NCBI GenBank assembly: GCA_033720955.1
Contig: JAWWBN010000246.1
Span: forward strand, 1-5,600
Length of the DNA stretch: 5,600 nt
Reading direction: 5' to 3'
Source of the DNA: JAWWBN01 sp033720955
GTDB lineage: Bacteria; Acidobacteriota; Thermoanaerobaculia; Multivoradales; JAHEKO01
Both the position numbers and the translations under genes were made by a program. Of this stretch, positions 1 to 5,393 are shown in pieces. Numbering within the stretch: the first letter of the stretch is position 1; each line of letters opens with the position of its first letter. The notes under the pieces are model-generated. The model was given only the letters and a program-made list of their open reading frames with translations. It was not told the DNA's origin and made no database searches.

Positions 1-2
1 CC

Positions 3-620
3 GAGACCGGCTTCCCGGCCGGCAAGACCAAGACGATGGTCGTCGATACGCCGCCGCTGCCCGCCGGCGCCCGGCGGCTGCGGATCGTCTCCAGCCTCTG
101 GCTCTCCTGGGACCGGATCGCCTGGTCCACCCGGCCCGACGACGACGCCCCCCGCCGGGTGGCGGCCCACGCGCCCCCCACGGCCGAGCTGCGCTGGCGC
201 GGCATCTCCGCGCTGGTGCGCCAGGCCCCCAACGCGCCCCACGTCTACGACTACGCCCGCGTCTCGGAGAGCTCGCCCTGGCTGCCCTTCCCCGGCTCCT
301 ACACCCGCTTCGGCGACGTCGTCGAGCTACTCGCCGCGGAGGACGACCTCTCGGTGATCCTGGGCGCCGGCGACGAGCTCGCCCTGACCTTCGACGCCAC
401 CGCCCTGCCACCGCCGCCCCCGGGCTGGCGGCGCACGGTCTTCCTCGAGTCGGTGGGCTGGGACAAGGACGCCGACCGCAACACCTGGGAGGCCGACCAG
501 GTGGAGCCGCTCCCCTTCCGCGCGATGAGCGGCTACCCGTACGGCGAGGGCGAGGCCTTCCCCGACACGCCCGAGACCCGCCGCTACCGGGCGGAGTGGC
601 TGACCCGCGTCGTCCGGTGA
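3..620 (+). CDS. CRTAC1-like FG-GAP/ASPIC-UnbV family protein, C-terminal part (5' end outside window)
   Basis: The open frame runs in from the left edge, so about 205 C-terminal residues are visible and the true start is not. The visible part opens with GFPAGKTKTMVVD, continues with a WDRIAW segment, a YTRFGDV stretch and GDELALTFDA, then GWDKDADRNTWEADQVEPLP, FRAMSGYPYGEGEAFPDTPE and a YRAEW terminus. This order is characteristic of the C-terminal end of large FG-GAP/VCBS beta-propeller proteins with an ASPIC/UnbV module, some of which also carry TPR repeats. The propeller and any signal peptide would lie upstream. Such proteins are usually predicted to be exported or surface-associated, but their biochemical role is poorly defined and nothing here settles it. 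The ATG at position 36 is internal: the homologous sequence begins before it. The stop overlaps the start of the next gene by four bases, so the two are probably co-transcribed. I am sure of the family from the C-terminal pattern, less sure of the full architecture. Confidence 0.82.
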   Translation, partial: ETGFPAGKTKTMVVDTPPLPAGARRLRIVSSLWLSWDRIAWSTRPDDDAPRRVAAHAPPTAELRWRGISALVRQAPNAPHVYDYARVSESSPWLPFPGSYTRFGDVVELLAAEDDLSVILGAGDELALTFDATALPPPPPGWRRTVFLESVGWDKDADRNTWEADQVEPLPFRAMSGYPYGEGEAFPDTPETRRYRAEWLTRVVR

Positions 621-1339
621 GCGGCCCGCCCCAGATCCGGCAGTCGCTGTTCGGCCCCTACCGGCCGCGGCGCATCAGCCCCAGCCGGCTGGAGGCTTTC
701 AGCGACGCGGTCTTCGGCTTCTCGGCCACGCTGCTGGTGGTCTCGCTGGAGGTGCCCCGCACCTTTCCGGAGCTGCTGCAGAGCCTCGAGGGTTTCGTGG
801 CCTTCGGCCTGAGCTTCCTGGCCCTGATCCTGATCTGGACCACCCACAACAGCTTCTTCCGCCGGTACGCCCCGACGGACCGGATGACCATGGCGCTCAA
901 CGCGCTCCTGCTCTTCGTGGTGCTCTTCTTCGTCTATCCGCTCAAGTACATCTCGATCTCCTTCGCGGACGCGGTCCTGGGGATCGGAGACGGCGCCGCT
1001 TCGGTCGAGACGGAGAGCCAGCTCCAGACCCTGTTCGTGGTCTACGGAGCCGGCTTCGTCGCCGTCTTCCTCTGCTTCGCCATGCTCTACCTCAACGTCG
1101 AGCGACGGCTGGCGGGCGTTCTCGAGCTGACCCCGCTCGAGCGCTACGACGCCCGCACCGCGACGCAGTTCCACCTGATCCTGGCGGGCATGGGGCTGGC
1201 TTCGGTGGCCCTGGCCGGCCACGGGATCGGCATCCGCTTCGGGGTGCTGTCGGGCTGGATGTACGCCTTCCTCGGGCCGATCTGCGCCGCCCACGGCTAC
1301 TGGCGCGGCAGCCGGCGGGAGCGCGTCGCCCGGGCCTGA
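617..1339 (+). CDS. TMEM175-type (DUF1211) potassium channel, six-helix prokaryotic form
   Basis: This is a 240-residue integral membrane protein of the TMEM175/DUF1211 family, which forms potassium-permeable channels built from six-helix subunits. Numbered from the GTG at 617, the first helix carries the family signature R24-xxx-F28-S29-D30, followed by T38-L-L. Helix 2 ends in a W-T-T-H-N-S-F-F segment (about 74-81). D88 and N95 lead into helix 3, and three more hydrophobic helices follow at about 138-160, 182-206 and 208-229. The tail is basic. I chose GTG 617 because it overlaps the previous stop as GTGA, the usual form of translational coupling. An in-frame GTG at 596 would add only seven residues from inside the upstream gene. 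No clear Shine-Dalgarno sits at the best distance from either start, which fits coupling. The residue five places after the FSD aspartate, isoleucine in studied members and part of the pore constriction, is phenylalanine (F35). The family call is firm; ion selectivity is inferred. Confidence 0.87.
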   Translation: MSGPPQIRQSLFGPYRPRRISPSRLEAFSDAVFGFSATLLVVSLEVPRTFPELLQSLEGFVAFGLSFLALILIWTTHNSFFRRYAPTDRMTMALNALLLFVVLFFVYPLKYISISFADAVLGIGDGAASVETESQLQTLFVVYGAGFVAVFLCFAMLYLNVERRLAGVLELTPLERYDARTATQFHLILAGMGLASVALAGHGIGIRFGVLSGWMYAFLGPICAAHGYWRGSRRERVARA

Positions 1340-1357
1340 GGGGGACCCCCGGCCCGG
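1330..1357 (+). terminator. hairpin across the end of the channel gene, possible terminator
   Basis: CCGGGCC at 1330-1336 pairs perfectly with GGCCCGG at 1351-1357. Inside it GGGG (1340-1343) can pair with CCCC (1347-1350) around a three-base loop, leaving the TGA of the stop codon as a bulge. The structure sits exactly at the gene end and before a separately started gene, as a terminator would. No T-run follows, only TTCGTGCTT, so an intrinsic terminator is uncertain in DNA this GC-rich. Confidence 0.35.
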
Positions 1358-1395
1358 TTCGTGCTTCCCCGGTGGCGCGGCGGGCTCCCAGCGGG

Positions 1396-1401
1396 TAGAG
1401 T
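1396..1401 (+). promoter_or_regulatory. candidate -10 box upstream of the POT transporter gene
   Basis: TAGAGT fits the TANNNT form of a housekeeping-sigma -10 element and is one of few AT-containing hexamers in a 101-bp gap. It would place transcription start near 1408 and give a leader of about 33 nt. No good -35 hexamer is seen 16-18 bp upstream, so this is a weak call. Confidence 0.3.
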
Positions 1402-1430
1402 CGGCCGTTCGCTCACAAGCAACCGACTCG

Positions 1431-1435
1431 AGGAG
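1431..1435 (+). promoter_or_regulatory. Shine-Dalgarno site of the POT transporter gene
   Basis: AGGAG lies five bases before the ATG at 1441, a normal spacing for a ribosome binding site. It fixes that ATG as the start, agreeing with the position of the conserved first helix in the protein. Confidence 0.7.
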
Positions 1436-1440
1436 CCGGC

Positions 1441-2958
1441 ATGACAGAAGACCCCACCCACGAGTTCGCGAACGGCGGCGGCGAGCTGGCCGCCCCCGGA
1501 GCCAAGCGCTTCTTCGGCCACCCGCGCGGCCTCGCCACCCTCTTCTTCACCGAGATGTGGGAGAGGTTCAGCTACTACGGCATGCGGGGGATCCTGATCC
1601 TCTTCATGGTGGCGACCGCCGAGACGGGCGGCCTGGGCTTCTCGGACTCCACCTCGGCGGCCATCTACGGGCTCTATACCTCGATGGTCTATCTGCTCGC
1701 CCTGCCGGGAGGCTGGGTGGCGGACAAGCTGTGGGGCCAGCAGAAGGCGGTCTTCGTGGGCGGGGTGATCATCGCCCTGGGTCACTTCAGCCTCGCGGTG
1801 CCCATGCTGCCCTTCTTCTTCCTGGGCCTCTTCCTCATCGTGGTGGGCACCGGGCTGCTCAAGCCCAACGTCAGCGCCATCGTCGGCGAGCTCTACCCGG
1901 AGGGCGGCGCACGCCGCGACGCCGGCTACTCGATCTACTACATGGGGATCAACATCGGCGCCTTCCTGGGTCCGCTGGTCTGCGGCTACCTGGGGGAGAG
2001 CATCGACTGGCACCTGGGCTTCTCCGCCGCCGGCATCGGCATGGTCCTGGGTCTGATCCAGTACCGGATAGGGATGAAGCACCTGGGCCCCGCCGGGAGG
2101 CTGCAGACCACCGACGGCCCCTCCGAGATGTCGCGCCGGGCGCGCAACTTCTACCTCACCCTGGGAGCGGTGGGGGTTCCCTTCTTCGGCGTGGCGGCCG
2201 CCGCCGGGCTGGGCTGGATCGCCCTCGACCTGACCGCCATCGCCAAGGGCCTCGGCTACGCCATCGTCATCCTCTCCCTTCTCTACTTCGCCTTCCTCTT
2301 TCTGAAGGGCGGTCTGACGGGGGTCGAGAAGAAGCGGCTGGTGGTGATCATCTGGCTCTTCATCCTCTCGGCCATCTTCTGGGGGGGCTTCGAGCAGGCG
2401 GGCTCGTCGCTCAACCTCTTCGCCGAGCGGCTGACCGACCGGGTGGTGATGGGGTGGGAGGCCCCGGCCTCCTGGCTGCAGTCCATCAACCCGATCTTCA
2501 TCATCCTCTTCGCGCCGATCTTCGGCTGGCTCTGGGTGGCTCTGGGCCGCTTCAACCCGTCCATGGGGCTCAAGTTCGCCTTCGGCCTCTTGGGGCTGGC
2601 GGCCGGTTTCTTCGTGGTCGCCTGGGGCGCCGCCAACGCCACCGCCGCCGACCCGGTCTCGCCGGGCTGGCTGATCGTCACCTACTTCTTCCACACCGCC
2701 GGCGAGCTCTGCCTCTCCCCGGTGGGGCTCTCTTCGATCACCAAGCTGGCGCCGAAGGGGCGGGTCGGTCAGATGATGGGGGTGTGGTTCATCGCCACCG
2801 CCCTGGGCAACCTGGTGGCGGGGCTCATCGCGGGTCAGCTCGAGACCCTGGATCCGCAGCACCTCTTCACCACCGTGGCCTGGTTCGTGGCCGGCGCCGG
2901 CATCCTGGCGCTGCTGATGAGCCCGTTCATCAAGCGTCTGACGGCGGGCGCCGAGTAG
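1441..2958 (+). CDS. proton-dependent oligopeptide transporter (POT/PTR2 family, MFS)
   Basis: The 505-residue product is a complete POT-family member, which imports di- and tripeptides across the inner membrane with protons. Length fits the 14-helix bacterial form. After a polar tail of about 26 residues, HPRGLATLFF leads to the hallmark E38-xx-E41-R42-F43-x-Y45-Y46-G47 in helix 1, which takes part in proton coupling. Helix 4 has GTGLLKPNVS with K141, matching the conserved lysine of the family. The YYMGINIGAFLGP stretch (166-178) is the second PTR2 signature region. Helix 7 carries FEQAGSSLNLFA with E318, and helix 10 carries GELCLSPVGLSS with E422; both glutamates belong to the usual peptide-site and gating set. 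No key residue is missing. The start is set by a Shine-Dalgarno five bases upstream. The last 29 bp also encode the end of the convergent amino acid permease. Substrate preference (dtpA-like or other) cannot be read from sequence, so no symbol is given. Confidence 0.95.
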   Translation: MTEDPTHEFANGGGELAAPGAKRFFGHPRGLATLFFTEMWERFSYYGMRGILILFMVATAETGGLGFSDSTSAAIYGLYTSMVYLLALPGGWVADKLWGQQKAVFVGGVIIALGHFSLAVPMLPFFFLGLFLIVVGTGLLKPNVSAIVGELYPEGGARRDAGYSIYYMGINIGAFLGPLVCGYLGESIDWHLGFSAAGIGMVLGLIQYRIGMKHLGPAGRLQTTDGPSEMSRRARNFYLTLGAVGVPFFGVAAAAGLGWIALDLTAIAKGLGYAIVILSLLYFAFLFLKGGLTGVEKKRLVVIIWLFILSAIFWGGFEQAGSSLNLFAERLTDRVVMGWEAPASWLQSINPIFIILFAPIFGWLWVALGRFNPSMGLKFAFGLLGLAAGFFVVAWGAANATAADPVSPGWLIVTYFFHTAGELCLSPVGLSSITKLAPKGRVGQMMGVWFIATALGNLVAGLIAGQLETLDPQHLFTTVAWFVAGAGILALLMSPFIKRLTAGAE

Positions 2959-4252
2959 CCGCGTCGCGGCGGCGCAGGGCGTAGACCCCGAGGCCGGCCA
3001 GCAGCGCCACCCCCGCGGCCGCGAGGTTGCGCGGGGTGGCGCTCGCCGCGAGCCCCAGCGACAGGGCGATCGCCGCGGCGGGGATGAGGGGCCCGCCGGG
3101 CAGGCGGAAGCCGGCCTCCCCCGGGCCGAGGCGGCGCAGGACGGGCACCGCCGCCGCCGTGCCGACGTAGGTGGCCAGCCGCGCCACCACGGAGAGAGCC
3201 GCCAGGCCGACGAAGGTGCCGGTCAGGGCCAATGGCAGGGCGATGGCGGTCTGCAGCAGGATGGCCGCCGCCGGGGTCCGGAAGCGGGGGTGCACCCGGG
3301 CCAGGAAGCGGGGCCCGAAGCCGTCGCAGGCCAGCGCGTAGAGATAGCGGGGCCCGGCCAGGACCGTGTTGCCGTTGGTGCCCAGGATCGACACCGCACC
3401 CCCCACCGCGAGGGCCCAGCCTCCCCAGCCGCCCAGGAACCGCTGCGCCGCGTCCGCCAGCGGCGTGGTCGAAGTACCGAGCTGGGGCACCGTGCCCAGC
3501 GCCACCCACTGGACGGCGGCGTAGAGCGCCGTCACCAGCCCGATGTGCACCAGCAGGGCGAAGGGGACGTCGCGGCGCGGGCTCTTGTACTCCCCCGCCG
3601 GCGCCGGTGTGTTCTCGAAACCGGCGTAGGCGTACAGCAGCAGCAGCGCCGCGGCGCCCAGACCGCCCTCGCGCAGGACCGGCTGCGCCGCCGCCAGCTC
3701 GGGGGAGGCGACGAAGAGCCCGACGCCCACGAAGAGGGCCAGCGGCGCGAGCTTCGCCAGCACCAGGACCACCGACGCCAGGGCGCCGGAGCGCACCCCG
3801 ACCAGGTTGACGAGGGTGAGGGCGAGCAGCGGCAGGGTGATGGCCACGGCGCGCGCGGCCCCGGGGGTCGCGGCCTGGGGCCAGAGAAAGCTCAGCGCGT
3901 CGGCGAAGCCGGCCGAGAGCGAGCCCACCGAGGCGACCCGCGCCAGCCAGGTCATCCACCCCACCTCGAAGCCCGCCAGCGGCCCGAAGGCGGTGCGGGT
4001 GTAGAGGTAGGCGCCTCCGGGCTCGTCGAAGCGGCTGGAGGCCTCGGCGAAGCAGAGGACGATCAGCAGCACCGCCAGGCCGGCCAGGGCCACCGCCCAC
4101 AGGCTGGCGAAGCCCAGCAGCGCCGCGGCCGCCGCGGGCAGCAGGTAGACGCCGCTGCCGACCACGTCGTTGAGCGCCAGGGCCACGACCTGCCAGCGCG
4201 ACACCGCCCGCCGGAGCCCCGCGCCGCTCGCGGCTTGCACGGGAGGGCTCAT
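2930..4252 (-). CDS. APC-superfamily amino acid permease
   Basis: The 440-residue, highly hydrophobic protein belongs to the amino acid-polyamine-organocation superfamily (AA_permease_2 type) and should move amino acids across the inner membrane by proton coupling or exchange. Helix 1 has the unwound-helix motif in NDVVGSGVYLLPA (28-40). Helix 3 begins with the DEPGGAYLYTRTAFGPLAGF region (76-95). Helix 6 has YAYAGFENTPAPAGE (207-221), then a basic loop with the PRRDVP pattern. Loop 8-9 shows GPRYLYALACDGFGP (300-314) and an HPRFRTP segment typical of the family. About 12 helices are expected, and the tail is arginine-rich and polar. The ATG at 4252 fits the beginning of helix 1, but no Shine-Dalgarno is close to it; the nearest GGAGGAGGG lies about 40 nt upstream. 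The gene converges on the POT gene with a 29-bp overlap of reading frames and diverges from the crotonase gene. Substrate is unknown; pairing with a peptide transporter suggests joint use of peptide-derived amino acids. Confidence 0.92.
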   Translation of the reverse strand: MSPPVQAASGAGLRRAVSRWQVVALALNDVVGSGVYLLPAAAAALLGFASLWAVALAGLAVLLIVLCFAEASSRFDEPGGAYLYTRTAFGPLAGFEVGWMTWLARVASVGSLSAGFADALSFLWPQAATPGAARAVAITLPLLALTLVNLVGVRSGALASVVLVLAKLAPLALFVGVGLFVASPELAAAQPVLREGGLGAAALLLLYAYAGFENTPAPAGEYKSPRRDVPFALLVHIGLVTALYAAVQWVALGTVPQLGTSTTPLADAAQRFLGGWGGWALAVGGAVSILGTNGNTVLAGPRYLYALACDGFGPRFLARVHPRFRTPAAAILLQTAIALPLALTGTFVGLAALSVVARLATYVGTAAAVPVLRRLGPGEAGFRLPGGPLIPAAAIALSLGLAASATPRNLAAAGVALLAGLGVYALRRRDAATRRPPSDA

Positions 4253-4389
4253 CCGCGGGTGAGGACGAGGGGACGGCGGCCGGTCCGCCCACCCTCCTCC
4301 GCCGCCGCGCGGGGACGGCCGGGCGGGTCGACGGAGCGCTCGTCCGGGGGGCGCCGGGCCTCGTGATTCGCCATCCGAGAGTGACGCCG

Positions 4390-4395
4390 ATCCTA
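4390..4395 (-). promoter_or_regulatory. candidate -10 box for the amino acid permease gene
   Basis: On the minus strand this reads TAGGAT, a TANNNT -10 match in the 170-bp divergent region. It would give a GC-rich leader of roughly 130 nt before the ATG at 4252. That leader contains a small hairpin (GGCGG at 4275-4279 with CCGCC at 4285-4289). No convincing -35 was found, so the call is tentative. Nothing else was recognised in 4253-4422 apart from the opposing -10 box. Confidence 0.25.
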
Positions 4396-4408
4396 CCCCG
4401 GCGGCAGC

Positions 4409-4414
4409 TAGAAT
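4409..4414 (+). promoter_or_regulatory. candidate -10 box giving a leaderless crotonase mRNA
   Basis: TAGAAT is a close match to the TATAAT consensus and ends eight bases before the ATG at 4423. Transcription would therefore begin at or next to the A of the start codon. No Shine-Dalgarno is present between or upstream, which is consistent with a leaderless transcript. A GTGACG at 4381-4386 resembles a -35 but the 22-bp spacer is too long. Confidence 0.45.
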
Positions 4415-4422
4415 CCCTCTGC

Positions 4423-5193
4423 ATGCCCGTCGATCGACAGGAGCGCTCCGGCGTCGCGGTGCTCACCTTCGCCAGCGGCAAGGTCAACGCCCTCGACCTC
4501 GAGCTGCTGACCGAGCTCGGCGAGGCGATCGACGCGCTGGCGGCCCGGCGGCAGCCGCCGCCGGTGGTTCTCACCGGCGCCGGGCGCAGCTTCTCCGCCG
4601 GGGTGGACCTCTTCCGGGTGCTCGACGAGGGCGGGGGCTATCTCGACGACTTCCTGCCGCGGATCGGCGGGCTGCTGCGTCGTCTGATCGGCTATCCGGG
4701 CCCGGTCGTGGCCGCCCTCAACGGCCACGCCATCGCCGGCGGCTACGTGGTCGCCTGCGGCTGCGACCGTCGGATCATGGCGGCGGGCGCCGGCAAGCTG
4801 GGGATCACCGAGCTGCCGGTGGGGGTGCCCTTCCCCTGGATGGCGCTCGAGGCGGTGCGCCGGGTGGCGGGCGAGCGGCTGGGCCGGGAGATGGTGCTGC
4901 TGGGCTCGCTCTACACTCCGGAGCGGGGCCTGGAGCTGGGTCTGGTGGACGAGCTGACGGCGCCCGAGGAGCTCGCGGCCCGCGCCGTCGAGTGCGCGGC
5001 GGCCCTGGGGCGGATCCCCGCAGAGGCCTTCCGGCTGACCAAGGGCCAGCTCGCCGCGAGTCTCTTTCGGGCCGCCGAGGCGGAGGAGAGGGCCCACGAC
5101 GAGCGGGTGCTCGCGGTCTGGAAGTCGCCCGCCTCCCGCGCCGCCATGCGCGCCTTCCTCGAGCGCACCGTGGGTCGGGGCGGCCGCGGCTGA
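4423..5193 (+). CDS. enoyl-CoA hydratase/isomerase (crotonase) family protein
   Basis: The 256-residue product matches the crotonase fold in length and order. The N-terminal strand has the NAL element (22-24). VVLTGAGRSFSAGVDLF (48-64) supplies the first oxyanion-hole and CoA-binding loop, and NGHAIAGGYVVACGCDRRI (100-118) the second. LGITELPVGVPFP follows (126-138), then a C-terminal helical region with RLTKGQL (204-210). The protein should bind an acyl-CoA thioester in the cytoplasm. In rat mitochondrial hydratase numbering, the E164 equivalent is present (E130), but the E144 position is V109. Loss of that acid is usual in isomerase-like and other non-hydratase members, so classical hydratase activity is doubtful. 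I use ATG 4423, not the in-frame ATG 4363, because the family's first strand starts just after it and a -10 box lies between the two. The gene diverges from the permease and stands alone, with no other fatty-acid gene in view. Confidence 0.9.
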   Translation: MPVDRQERSGVAVLTFASGKVNALDLELLTELGEAIDALAARRQPPPVVLTGAGRSFSAGVDLFRVLDEGGGYLDDFLPRIGGLLRRLIGYPGPVVAALNGHAIAGGYVVACGCDRRIMAAGAGKLGITELPVGVPFPWMALEAVRRVAGERLGREMVLLGSLYTPERGLELGLVDELTAPEELAARAVECAAALGRIPAEAFRLTKGQLAASLFRAAEAEERAHDERVLAVWKSPASRAAMRAFLERTVGRGGRG

Positions 5194-5243
5194 TTCTTTC
5201 TCCGGCGCCGCAACCGACGTCGCGATCGAGGCGAAGGAACAGG

Positions 5244-5393
5244 TAGCGACACGGCCGGCCTCACGACCGGCAGCCCTGATCCCGCCTCATTTCCCACCTT
5301 CACAACATCCCACCACCCCATCCTCTCCGCACCCACCCCCATCCTTCCAGATTGCCATCGGGGCTCCCTGTCGTGAGGCCGAGCCGCTCGCTA
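5244..5393. repeat. long imperfect inverted repeat flanking a C-rich spacer
   Basis: The left arm 5256-5280 and the reverse complement of 5357-5381 agree at 22 of 25 positions, including twelve consecutive bases (CGGCCTCACGAC). One of the three mismatches would be a U-G pair in a + strand RNA. Farther out, TAGCGA at 5244-5249 is also mirrored at 5388-5393 at the same spacing, giving 29 of 37 matches over the full arms; the part between the two blocks is hardly conserved. The arms enclose 76 nt (5281-5356). The element fills most of the 197-bp gap between two convergent genes, and its right outer end coincides with the ligA stop codon. The left arm can also fold alone (GCCGG 5254-5258 with CCGGC 5267-5271). 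It may be a dispersed repeat, a small non-autonomous element, or a structured 3'-UTR. No transposase is present and no convincing target-site duplication is seen. Confidence 0.6.
5281..5356. other. C-rich, G-poor intergenic spacer inside the inverted repeat
   Basis: Of the 70 bases at 5281-5350, 41 are C and only 3 are G on the + strand, unlike the rest of the window where G and C are roughly balanced. TCCCACC occurs twice (5292-5298, 5308-5314) and CCCCATCC twice (5316-5323, 5337-5344). The minus strand is correspondingly G-rich with several runs of three to five G. I see no protein-like reading frame in it. Confidence 0.6.

Noticed and set aside
596..616. Upstream GTG start for the channel gene
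   Set aside because: Adds only seven residues encoded within the previous gene; the GTGA overlap at 617 is the more usual arrangement.
1297..2862. 521-codon open frame on the minus strand, antisense to the POT gene
   Set aside because: Its product is a low-complexity mix of H, E, D, G, R and Q with no domain, as expected for the antisense of a GC-rich membrane-protein gene; the + strand frame has full family motifs.
1557..2984. 475-codon + strand frame inside the POT gene
   Set aside because: Out-of-frame shadow rich in R, G, H and L with no family resemblance.
3290..4366. 358-codon + strand frame opposite the permease
   Set aside because: Antisense shadow with repetitive Q, R, G, E and H content and no motif; the permease frame explains the region.
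4363..4422. 20-residue N-terminal extension of the crotonase
   Set aside because: The extension does not belong to the family fold and contains the TAGAAT promoter-like box.
2835..4574. 579-codon minus-strand frame overlapping the permease gene
   Set aside because: It is in another frame over the permease, is made of R, G, A and P runs, and has no recognisable domain; it also runs antisense through the start of the crotonase gene.
5183..5205. GC palindrome followed by TTCTTTCT as a crotonase terminator
   Set aside because: GCCGCGGC leaves no room for a loop when folded, so no stable terminator stem precedes the T-rich stretch.
4911..5342. 143-codon minus-strand frame reaching into the C-rich spacer
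   Set aside because: Mostly antisense to the crotonase gene; its first residues come from the skewed spacer and show no domain. I see no ribosome site supporting it.
5244..5393. Inverted repeat as an integron attC site or an insertion-sequence remnant
   Set aside because: No GTTRRRY-type core site, no integrase or transposase fragment, and no clear target-site duplication beyond a GG at each flank.
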